From assembly GCA_026929865.2 (NCBI GenBank), contig CM049404.1:25760001-25824000 (forward strand): 64,000 nt of DNA. Reading direction: 5' to 3'. Positions 11,201 to 23,600 of the stretch are shown piece after piece. The DNA is from Hyperoplus lanceolatus (Eukaryota; Chordata; Actinopteri; Uranoscopiformes; Ammodytidae). The notes beneath the pieces are model-generated. The model did not search any database, was not told the DNA's origin, and saw only the letters and a program-made list of their open reading frames with translations. The position numbers and the translations under genes were made by a program. Numbering within the stretch: position 1 is the first letter of the stretch; every line of letters starts with the position of its first letter.

Positions 11201-14200
11201 AAAGTGTCGCACTGGAAAAAAATATTGTGTACATTAATTATTCTGGTTGTTTACGTTTTTTTTCTTCTTTTAAGGCACCAAGGGTTTGGAGTTCTGTCCG
11301 TCATCCTGGCCAACCACGCCATCAAACTTTTGTCTTCCCTTTTCCAGGATCTGCAGGTTGAGGCTCTGCACCGGGTTAGTGAAGTAAACAACAATTATAT
11401 TTCATTCCTTCATTCCGTTTTCCTTTTACAATTGATTTTAACATGCAAGAAAAAACATCTTTCCTTAAAAAGCAACATTTCCTTAGTCTAATTTCCCCCA
11501 CCTGCAGGGTTGGGCGAGTGACGGGCCCCCAGCGGAGCTCAACATCATGGCACAGAGCACTTCCATTCAGAGGGTCCAAAGGCTCATTGACTCTGTGCCC
11601 CTGACCAATCTACTGTTCAACCTTCTCTCCACTTCCTACAAAAAGGTGCAACTATTGTGAATTTACATACCGATAATTGCAAAATATTTTGTCAAATAGA
11701 AATATTATTGTGATGCTGTTGTGAAAAAGGACAGAAAGATTATGGAAGTAAATGAGTGTCATCGGATTTTGAAAATAAAAAGCCATTGAATTTTAAGCAC
11801 TGAATATTTATGCATTGAAATAACGTATCTGAATTTTTTGCAGCATTGAAATAATGTATCTGAATTTTTTGCCTCTGAATTTAACTCATTACATTTTAAA
11901 CAACTAATTTTCACCTTTATTTTACAATGTTCTCAAATTCAAAATTAAATATTCAACGTTAAAAAATTCAACATGCCAAATTCAACTTCAAAATCCCATG
12001 TATGAAATTCAGAGTAAAATTTTGGGGACCCAAGGAAGAGCAATCGATCATAGATGCTAGATCGCGTTCAAACAAAGAGAGCCAGCGGGAATATTAGCTT
12101 GTTGCCTTGGATACCCCTGACTGATGCAGGAAGGCAAATCAGGTTTTAGCCATGTCAAACGGCAACGCAAGTAACGATGGTGCTTGGGTGAGTACAAACA
12201 TGTTTCTATATAGGGAAGAATATAATGGCTAGCATATATATAGAAATATGTTTGTTTCCCACTTGCTCTCTTTGTTGAAGCGATCTAGCATCTATGATCG
12301 ATTGCTCTTCCTTGGGTCCCCAAGGGATTGCTCTTCCTTGGGTCCCCAAGGAAGATTGCTCTTCCTTGGGTCCCCAAGGAAGAGCAATCGATCATAGATG
12401 CTAGATCGCGTTCAACAAAGAGAGCAAGTGGGAAACAAACATATTTCTATATATATGCTAGCCATTATATTCTTCCCTATATAGAAACATGTTTGTACTC
12501 ACCCAAGCACCATCGTTTGCCTTTGACATGGCTAAAACCTGATTTGCCTTCCTGCATCAGTCAGGGGTATCCAAGGCAACAAGCTAATATTCCCGCTGGC
12601 TCTCTTTGTTTGAACGCGATCTAGCATCTATGATCTATTGCTCTTCCTTGGGTCCCCAAAGTTTTACTCTGAATTTCATACATGGGATTTTGCAGTTGAA
12701 TTTGGCATGTTGAATTTTTTAACATTGAAAATTAGATTTTGAATTTGAGAACATTGTAAAATAAAGGTGAAAATTAGTTGTTTAAAATGTAATGAGTTGA
12801 ATTCAGAGGCAAAACATTCAGATACATTATTTCAATGCTGCAAAAAAACGTTACGTTATTTCAATGCATAAATATTCAGTGCTTAAAATCAAATGGCTTT
12901 TTATTTTCATAATCCGATGACACTCATTTACTTCCATAAAAGATCAATAGATACATTTTTTATTTTCATTTTTTGCTTTATTTATGAAATTACTAACCTT
13001 TCTTATTTTTTGCTTCCATCAGGCTTGTGTCCTCCAACGCCAGAGGAAGGGTTCAGTCAGCAGTGATGCCAGCGCTTCTACTGATTCAAACACCTACTAC
13101 GAGGATGATTTCAGCAGTACAGAGGAGGACAGCAGTCAAGGTACTTGATCATTCTGGATTCAAGTTATAACAGTATCACATCCGAAATCCTCACTAAAAT
13201 TGGGATGCACAATATATCAGTGGCCAATGTATTCCTCTTCTCTACCACCAGTGCCTGCCTAAGGAAAGAAGGGTTGTACCAATGAATGTATTCATTCATT
13301 CTAAGCATATTAAAAATAAATCTACTCAATATATTATTTATTGCTGAATATACACATTTGTTTTAAAACTAATTTGTCAATAAAAAAAATGTTTTAATTG
13401 AACATAAACTATCTATTAACATATTGGTATCAGATATGAAGAGCATCGGAAAACTGTAAATGTGACGGAGGCACACCCATGCTCATCAGTTAAAGGCCTT
13501 TGCACACCGTGCGCGTTTTATTAGTGCGATTAGTTCGTTAATTAATGAACGTATACGGAGTCAATACAAGCTTCCACACCAGCGCCGTAGTTTCGCTTCG
13601 CAAATTTGCGTCTTTTATTTTTTCGAACTGAGTTCGATTTTTCTGGGATGTCGCTTCTTAAAGTGAGACGCGACAAAATTCACATTTCAAAACATTCGCT
13701 TTTACGTGCCGTTTATTCACGTCGCGCCCGGTGTGCAAAGGCGTTAATCCAGGTATTCTTCAGATGCTGAAAGCAGAGTCATGTTTGTGTTTGATCTCTG
13801 AGCTAGTGTCAGTGCTGAGCTGTATCTGTGAAACAAGTGTGTGCCCTCAGTGGTTTAGTCAGTAAGGTTACGGCAGCAGTGAAAGGTAGGGATGCACAGG
13901 ACTAATCTGTTAAACCTTTAAACGTCCGCTGCCTCACAAGTCGGCACCAGAAATACTAGTCGGTTAGTAATTTATTGCCCATCACTTGGACTTGAACATA
14001 AAATGTGTGAGAATGAACGTGTGTGTAGTCCTCAAGCTGTGAGCTAGTAAAAGAGGGAGAGAGAGGGCGAAACATTGTGCTTGGTTTTCTCACTGCTTTT
14101 TTAACAGACTAGTCTAGATTAAACTTCCGTTTAAACGTTGGGGAAATTAGTCGTAGACGTGCATCCCTAGTGATCAGGGTAAACACATAAACACACACAC

Positions 14201-14605
14201 AGTAATGTCCTTTTTAAATTTGTGTTTCTTCATCATACATTGACAGTGTAGTTGACAGTGTCTACTATTTCAGCAGAGAGAAGACAGGAGAAGACAAGTG
14301 CAGCTTGTGTCTCAGGTCAGCAGTTTTCTGTCCTCAGGTCAAAGACTTGGTGTCCACTTCACTGTCCTAGATTCATTTTGTGATTGTTTGTGTCACAATT
14401 TAGGCTTTGAGCTGTGGCCCTTTATAGCTTAGAAAATGGCGGAGCCACAGATGTAGAGGCTTTGGCAAAACAGCCCCTAGTCTGAAAGGTGCTTTCCAAT
14501 GAAATTGACATGAGCTAAATTTGAATGTTTTGTCAAAGAGGTTCATCTGTGTCTCAGTGTGGTTCAAAGGATAATACCTATGTTATTGACATGTGAGTGC
14601 TCATT

Positions 14606-14667
<62 letters not shown>

Positions 14668-17600
14668 TTTTTTACATGCATTAAAAACTAAAATAGAGCT
14701 AGGTGATGAATGGAAAAGTTACTGATACAAAAATTGAGAGTAACCCCCTGATTCAATTTAGCTCCTCTTGCAATGTTGGGTAAAAGTTTCTCCCTGGTCC
14801 CTAGTTTCTCAAGAGCTGTGTCCTATAAACACATCACACATCTGTCATTCAGTCCGTGCCCCTGCCTTGTCCTGCCTTATTTTAAGACCAGATCAAATTT
14901 TCATTAAATTTCAACTTATTTCATTTAGTGACTTGTCAGTACTGAAGTTCAATATTTTAAAATGATTTTGGATATTGATTTTGTGGTCATAGTACCTAGC
15001 ATTCCTCAGATCTGACACATTTTGTCTTTGTTCATCATATTCTTTATACTTGCTGTAGCATTACTCCTCACACATGTCAGAAAATACCCTCAATTAAAAA
15101 ATATTGGATCCATCCATGGATAAAGTATCCATGTCAAAACAGTGGTATTATTCTTGAATACAATAAATTCAAGTTTGTGCTTGTAAACTGTGGGCTTTAA
15201 ACACACAATGCTACGTGTTGCTTTCACCTGAAAACATATTCTGTTTTATATGTTGCATGAAAATGTGAATATGAACTTAATTCTATATTTGTAACTCTTA
15301 GTTTTTCATTGTTTTTGTATTTGAATTAATATGTAGATACTTAAAACTAATGCTGAGACCTTGGTAGAACAATCCCTAAGTATAAGAATGACATTTGTGC
15401 TGCTGTGTAGGAGTCGCCGCCTATGTTGCAGCTATCTTGGTAGGAGTCTGGAGAGGGCAGTAGTGATAAGTTTATAGTTCTGCTGGGAAACTTCAATGCT
15501 CATATGGCAAACAACAGAAATACCTAGAAGGGGTTGATTGGAAAGAATGTCCTGCCTCATCTCTGACATCTCTGCTTGAGCATGTGCTGATATTATTGTA
15601 CTTAGTCAGAAAGCATACTAGGTCAGAGATTGATGATTGATATACAGTCCTATAATCAGATATGCCAACATACGTCTTACAATTGGGCAGTCATCTGAGT
15701 TGGATTGGGAAGAGGTCTAGAATCTGAGACGAACTCTATAAACCAAAAGCTTGTAGGATTGAACTAAGAGACATCTGTCCACTGCCTGCACTGTGTGGTC
15801 GGTGTCATGAACAATTACTGAGCTTTTTTACATTTTGCTCTGTGATGACACTGCTACCACTCCACAAATAGCTTGTAGGTCTTGGTATGCTTCTCACCCC
15901 CACTGTAAGAAATTCATATAAAATGATGTTTCATTAAATAATTTTTCTGCAGATGATGACAGCGAACCCATCTTGGGGCTTTGGTTTGAAGAGACCATTT
16001 CACCTACCAAAGATAAAGTCGCTCCCCCACCGCCTCCACCACCACCGCCCCTGGAGACTTCTCCCAGACTGAAGAGCCCCAGCAAGCAGAATCCAAGCGA
16101 GAACGGCAATATTTTAGCTGGTCGTAAAGACCCAGAATTGGTGAGTAGTTTTTAATTATAAGACTAGCATATCTATCAATATGTCTCCACTCACAGTTTT
16201 TTGCTTTTAATATGTGACAGGCCAGCAACTGAAAATTGTTTGTTCCTATAGTTTCTCGGTCTAGCCTCCAGCATTCTGAACTTCATCACCACCTCAATGC
16301 TCAAGTCCAGGAACAACTTCATCCGCAACTACCTGAGCGTGTCTCTCACAGAGCAGCACATGGCTACACTGGCCAGCATCATCAAAGACGTGGACAAAGA
16401 TGTTAAAGGTACACATGAAGAAAATTATGCTTGTCATTCAAATTCTACCATAATTTCCATACGTTGGCCAGTTATTTAATAATGAGTGTAGCCCATAATT
16501 GATAAACAGCATTGAAGGCAATGTATAATTAATTTATTTTCTCTTCAGGCTCCTCAGATGAAGTCTTTTCTTTAGCTCTGTATCACTTCAACCACACTCT
16601 GGTGACATCAGATCTTCCATCTCCTGCCCTGCAGGTAAAGGAAATTTATTGTCAAACCAGGGCTCAAGACTAACTTTTTTTACTAGGAGCACTGTCGCCC
16701 CTAACTCAGAATTTTTAGGGGCGCAAGCAGAAAATTTAGGGGCATTAAATAGACCTGCAACACATCTATTAAAATGTTTCCCAATTTCAACTATATTAGG
16801 CCTATTGATATTGTATTGCCAGCATGTTTTGTACCACACTGACAACAGATGATACATTTAATTGTGTTTTTGATTTTGCATCGCCATGTAAAATTCTTCA
16901 GACATTCCTTTAGGAAAAGGATTTTTTTTTCCCATTTTCACCACAACCACTTCTACATCCAAGCCCTCTGATTGGCACACGGTGCTGTCTGCTGGCTGCT
17001 GCAAGAGGCCGGAGGCTTCTATCAGTGTAAATAGCCTCGTTTGGGATGTCGCCGTCTTGCCAAGACCTGCGCAATTATGACACTCGTCTTGCTGAGCGCA
17101 CAGCATTTTTGTTGTGCGCTCAGCAAGACGCGCGTCATAGTTGCGCAGGTCTGAGCAAGACGGGTCCAAGTCGAACGAGGCAGTTGGCAACATGTTAAAG
17201 ACGTGATGACAGCGGGACACTGAGATGAGAATAGGTCACGTGATCGCTGTTGATCGTTCCACTGATCTCTCTCTCTCTCTCTCTCTGCACTAATAATAAT
17301 AATGATACAAATGCCGGAATTTTCCGGTGGCGCGCTCTCTGGGATGAGCTTGTAAGAATGAGTATTATTTATGAATTGATTGTCACAGACTTATTGCTGT
17401 GTCTCTTGTCATTCACAGAGCACCCTTCTTCAGCAGTTGGGTGTTGCACCCTTTTCCGAGGGTCCCTGGCCTCTGTACATTCACCCTCAATCACTGTCGG
17501 TCCTCTCCAGACTTCTTCTCATATGGCAGCACAAAGCCAATGTGCAAGGAGAACCAGATGTGCCTGACTGTATGAAAGTCTGGGAAAGGTATGGTATCTT

Positions 17601-20600
17601 GGATATTAGTTAACACTGTTTTAGAACTACTCAAGCTGTAGTTCCTTCTTTTCCATAGAAAATGCTCTGCTTCACTTTGCCATATTATATGTGAAGTATA
17701 AAGAGTGAATATAATAAGGCCATTTAAAGTTAATCAGTATCACGATATTTACGTATATTCAAGAACAGAGGGGAAAGATCTATTAACTGTAAATTCTAAA
17801 AAGAAAATAAATAAAGATACCAGCTGGTCTGTTAGGGTTTGCAAAACTGCAAAATTGTGGGGATGTATATAAAATATACCTGTTGAAACAAGTACTAGCT
17901 TACACATAGATAGTCTTTTTTCCCCTTTTTCATTCATTTCTGCTTCCCTTTCTTTTCCTGCCCTCATAGATTTTTGGGAACGTTGAAGCAACACACTATC
18001 CAGAGTGCTGTTCACGGAGAGGATGACCTTAACGTTGAGCACCTCCAGCTGCTGTTGCTCCTTTTCCACAATCTGTCTGAGCGCGGTCGGCTGTCGGTCC
18101 TGACCCAGGTCACCCAGGCCATCACTGAAGTGGCACAGAGCAGAGACGCCCAGCTGAAGGCTGTACCCCTCAACCTGGCCCGTCTCTGTCTGGTGTTTGA
18201 CTACCTGCTGCGTCACTACTCCAAGGCTCCCGTTTACCTTTTTGAACAGGTTCATTGCTTATCTTTTTTAATTGCATGGATTAAGTTTGGTTCTGTCTAT
18301 TTGTTTATATGTTTGTTACTTTTATTTTGACACTTTTCAAGAAACATATTTGTACAGCAAATGCTTGAATTAAATAATGCACCATTCCATAGCAAATTTA
18401 AAGACCCCATCCTTAATATTACATTAACAATATTAATTCAGTTACTTCCCCAGTGAATTCATTTGGAGATTCTGTCTCCACATCTTCATAATACCACAAA
18501 TTCACATATCGCTACAGTTTCTAAACATTTCATTGTTTGAATGACTTATCTTTGATTTAATTACCCCAGCATTAGAATTAAGTAATTGGTACGAATCATC
18601 ATTATTCTGCTGCTTACTCTTTGAATAAATAAATATGAGTATGTGTGTTGCACTGTGGCGATAGGAAATTAAGCTTCTGTCATTTTCCTTGAATACTATT
18701 TAAAGGTGCAGTATAACCTCCTCACCCCACCATCCACCGGGCCAAGTTCTGTTCAGGAAGGCAAGCGAGGCAGTCTCCCACTTTACTATGGCTTCAAAGA
18801 GGTGGAGGAGAACTGGGCCAAACACTGTTCGGCAGGTAAGAACAAGGAAAGTATATATATGTACTTGTTTTACCAACTGACTAGAACAGAACAGTTGATA
18901 CAAAAATTCACCCCTTGCTTGGAGTGTTTTTTGCCTACCACATTTACGTATTTTTGAGTAAACAAAGATTTTATATTCAAAAATAGTCTTGCCACCAAAG
19001 TCACTTGTCCTTCATGTATTGCCAATTATTCCCCTTGATGGCGCTAACCTCATAAATCAGTCCTTAAGTCCTTCAAGCCATATACTCATTGGCTAATATT
19101 ATTTCCTTATACTTTCCTAGATTCAAATGTTCAGCCCAAATTCTACTGCGTCCTGTCTCCTGAGGCGTCTGAAGATGACATCAGCAGACTGGACAGCAAC
19201 GTGAGCCTTTGACCTTTGATGAATACTTTTTTTGTTTTTCCTGTGCCTCACACTATTAAAAGAACCATTTTCCCCCTGATAGGTCTTTCCTAAGCTGTTC
19301 AATGGAGCAGTTAAATACGACGAACTGTATGCGTGGCTCATCTCACTCCTGGTTGCAGGCTCTGAGTTTGACACAGCAAGAAGACAGGAGAACAAGCCCA
19401 TCACTCCTATGGTAAGAACACACCATATGGACATTGTAAATATAGTAAACTTGCCCATAATGCACTGCCAGGACTAGAGGGACACTTCCTGAATTTGTTT
19501 TAAATAAAAGCCTTCCAGTTGTTTGATTTCAAAAGCCTTTTAATGTGAAGTAGAACCAAGACGTGTGAAGTATCTTCAGTAGCTAACATTTGGACTGAAG
19601 TCGGTATGGATTAGGGATTAGCAAACAATATGTTATTCACCCCACACAGGAGGCATGCTCCCTTCAGTACTACTTCCTGGTGCTTTGGAGGATCCTGGGA
19701 GTCTTGCCACCTTCCAAAGCCTACATGGAGCAGCTGAAGGCTGGCTGCAGCGACCCCAGTGAGAGCGATATCCTGCATACACTGCGATGGTCCTCTCGTC
19801 TCCGGGTGCCTACCTACGTGAATTGGATCAAGGTCTGTTGTAGGGCTGTGTCAAAATATCGATATATCGCGATACTTAGTTTCTCGATATCAGTATCGAT
19901 TTTTATATCAAAATATCGTTTTTTTTTTTTTTTTTTTTTTTTTTTGCTTTTCAAGGCTTTATTGACAGTGCAGAGATACAGATATGAAGTGGGGCAGAGA
20001 GGGAATGAAACAACCATGGGTCAGATTCAAACCCATGTCTGCTGTCAGGCCTGAGCCTCTAGGATACTGACTATTGAAGTTAGATCAGTTTTGTTTATAA
20101 AAATACTTAAGATTCACTGTGTCACAAAAGCACACTGATGTGTTTTCATTTTCATTGTGTCCTGTACAGTTAGTACAAGAGTGAATTGGATTTGTTATTT
20201 TGATGTAGAGCAGCTGCAGCAGTGTTTGATCATTTGCCAAAACCAAAAAAAGGAAGAAAAATAGTAAAGGAAGTTGTGAATGAAATAGTTTTGACTTCAT
20301 TTGTCTGTGCAACTATCAATATATTGTGCTGTTATGTTTGACAAGGCAACTTGTTTATGGAATATCGCAATATATCGTGATATATCAAGATACGCAATAT
20401 ATCGTGATATATCGTATCGTGACCAGTGTATCGTGATACGTATCGTATTGCGAAGTCCTTGACGATACCCAGCCCTAGTCTGTTGCTACCTGGAAGTCCT
20501 ACAGAATGCAAATTTTATAAACCTGATTGATGCCTAAAAACAAATGAATTACTTCAAAATATTTGTGATAATTAGCTACTCATAATCATTTTACATTTTG

Positions 20601-23600
20601 AAACATTTAAATGAAACTTGAAGCTGCATAATTGCATATCTGAAATGAGTGACTTTTTGATTTCAGATTTACACTGTATTGTGTCTATAATCTTGTAATG
20701 TCATGTCTTGAGTGCTTTTTCACCGTTGTTTATTTTGATGTACAACTTTGCTAATGTTTTCCCGACAGGAACACTTGGTGAAGCAGGGAATGAAAGCAGA
20801 CCAAGCAGCCTCTCTGGTTGAGATGACGGCTGCCAAGTGCAGCACTGTGAAATATGACGTGGAGCTAGCAGAGGAGTACATTGCCAGACAAGTAATAATA
20901 ACAACAAAGTCACTGTTGACCTGTGTATTCATTGATCCTCACTACATTTTAAATGCAATTCTCACTCTTTGATGACTTTACTTTGTTGCAGATTTCCACC
21001 TTCTCCAGTGTAGACCCGAATGCCATCCTTCCACTTGATCAGTTACCCTCTCTACAAGCAATCTACACACTGGATGCAGTCATCTCTAAAGTGCAGGTTT
21101 CCCTAGACGAGCACTTGTCAAAGGTTGCCATTGAGGCAGACACCAACAAGTCATCTGAGATCACGAAGAACCTGCTGCCTGCCACACTGCAGCTCACTGA
21201 TGTTTACACAGCTTTTACAAGGTTAATTTTTCCTGAAAAAATAAGGCCCAGGCTGTAAATCATTAATCTGTTTATCCTAATCAAACTAATAAACCAAATG
21301 TGTCGTGACCAGGTCCTACCTACTAATGAACATCCCAGAGGAAGGGGAGAACAAGCTTACAGATGCCAAGCTCCAAGGCTATGCTGCAGTTCTGTCAATT
21401 GGCTCCACCCGCTGCAAAGCTAACATGTTGGGTATGTGAAAGCATTACTCAAGAATTGTCAAGCAGTATATTCAATTCAACTTAAATTGTCTATAAACAA
21501 GCAGTTTAACCTCAACATTTTTATATGAAACTTTACAGGTCAAAGCATTATGCAGAACTTACCATCAGCTGTTCAGACAATATGCGAGACTTGGAACAAC
21601 ATCCACACCAATGAATTCCCCAACATTGGTTCATGGGTATGTGAATAAAGTTGTTGATTATGACTGTTTTTAAGCACTTTCTTAAGGAAAGCAGGACATC
21701 TAATCACCATAGAGTTGTTTGTTTTTTATTTTAACAGTTGGAGCACCTTTTAATAGTTAAAAAATAATAATAATGGTGTATCTCTTCTCTCACAGCGAAA
21801 TGCGTTTGCCAATGATACCATTCCATCAGAGAGCTACATCAGTGCCATCCAAGCAGCTCACCTCGGTACATTGAGTGGTCAGTCCTTGCCTCTGGCCTCT
21901 TCTCTCAAACACATCCTACTCTCTTTGGTTCGCCTCACTGGTGATCTCATTGTGTAAGTTCTCATCCATACCTATTTAAAATCCGAATCATTTAACATTT
22001 AATCAACAGTATGTGATTCATAGAATTTACTCATGAAAAAGTTGTAATCTTCTTTAATATTTCTGCATGTTTGTCTCCTCAGCACAGAAGAGTTGAATCC
22101 TTCGCAGGTTGTGCGCACCTTGTTGCCCCTCCTGCTGGAGAGCAGCACAGAGAGTGTGGCTGAGATCAGCAGCACCTCACTGGAGCGCATCCTCGGCCCA
22201 TCAGAGTCAGATGCCTTCCTAGCTCGCGTCTACGAGCGTTTGGTGACAGGGTGCTACAACATCATTGCCAATCACTCAGACCCCAATAGGTATGCCATGT
22301 GTGATAAGCTAGATGATTAATTAAGCCGGCAGTAAACATTATATTTTATATTAACATTGAATCATAACAATCTTTGAGGAGTGTTTTTAATGCGGAACCC
22401 ACTGATGAATCCATCCCCATGTGCAACTCTGTCTAGCTTTTAGCCTAGTTTAGCATATTGTTTTCATTTAATAGCCTACATTTTTATTGTTTGCATTGTT
22501 TGTTTGTTCTTTTATCAACATTCAATCTCTCTTTTTAGTGGTTTGGATGAGTCTGTCCTTGAGGAATGCCTGCAATACCTTGAGAAGCAGCTTGAGAGCG
22601 TTCAAGTCCGGAAGGCAATGGAAGAGTTCTTTTCATTCAGGTATTTCCTTCAGCTGATACCACATGCAGCATTATTACACATTTACACAGCTGCCTCACT
22701 AATCTGTGCCCCTTTTTTTGCAGCGGCGAGCTGGTCCAGATAATGATGGCAACGGCCAATGAAAATCTGTCGGCAAAATTCTGCAACAGGGTGCTGAAAT
22801 TCTTCACCAAGCTTTTCCAGCTCAGTAAGTTTGATGTTAGCAGAGTATGCTTCAAAGGAACTGGTTCGTAGGGATTGTTCTTTGGCCAGATGTGACTGGC
22901 AAAAGTATTATGTTCTGTACCGAATGGCCACATTGGCCAAAAAGCTTGCTGTCAGAGTGTTTAGAGATTAAAATCATACACATAAAGATAAAGGACCATT
23001 AAATAAGGAATAATCGGCATAGGGCAAAAAGGTGCCTTTAAAAAAAAAAAAAAAAAAAAAAAAAATCAAGCAAATGTGTTTAGTGAAATGTATTGCTGCC
23101 TTGGAGGTAGCCAAAATGAATAGCATTAATGCTTTACCCTAATTACAACAGCAGATAATTCAGAAAAGTAATTTTTTTAAAACATTTATTTAATTTGCCG
23201 ATTAATCGGTTATCGGATTTCTTTCTGCCAATAATCGGCGTCGCCAATCGGTCCCAATAAATCCACTCGATTTGGCCTTAAAACACAGCTCTGTGATCCA
23301 ACGAACACTATATCCGAAGCATACTGACTAAGTGTCAAATATAAAAAATACATTTAAAAAATGCTACCTCTGCAACTATACTAATGGTGATACTGTGTCC
23401 TCCCCAGCTGAGAAGAACCCTAACCCCAGCCTGTTAAGTCTGTGTGGCTCTCTGGCCCAGCTGGCGTGTGTTGAGGCTCCTCGTCTGCAGTCTTGGCTGA
23501 CGCGTATGACCGCCACCCCACCAAAGGACTCAGAGCAACTGGAAATAGTACAAGAAAATCGACAGCTTCTGCAGGTGCTCACCACTCATATTGTGCGTGA

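Larger units (their letters stand above)
2157..16634 (+). other. ubr4: ubr4 exons 1-17 (aa 1-711), N-terminal helical-repeat region
   Basis: Exons: 2157-2281, 7905-8002, 8129-8232, 8377-8506, 8834-8979, 9225-9324, 9472-9613, 9735-9859, 10089-10213, 10342-10401, 10529-10719, 11275-11374, 11508-11645, 13023-13140, 15953-16140, 16252-16408, 16549-16634. The region is Leu-rich and alpha-helical in character, part of the armadillo/HEAT-like scaffold of UBR4. Recognisable conserved segments include [36 protein letters not shown] and [17 protein letters not shown]. Exon 15 encodes a run of nine prolines after DKVA. Exon 5 ends CAG|GCAAGT, a GC donor. Phases join without gaps. Intron 1 and introns 13-14 are the repeat-bearing ones here. 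Confidence 0.93.

Noticed and set aside
12120-12190. Small exon-like stretch starting ATGTCAAACGGC and ending TGG|GTGAGT
   Set aside because: It lies inside the palindrome arm; the mirror copy has a deletion that breaks it and no partner exon is seen. Kept only as a note on the palindrome.
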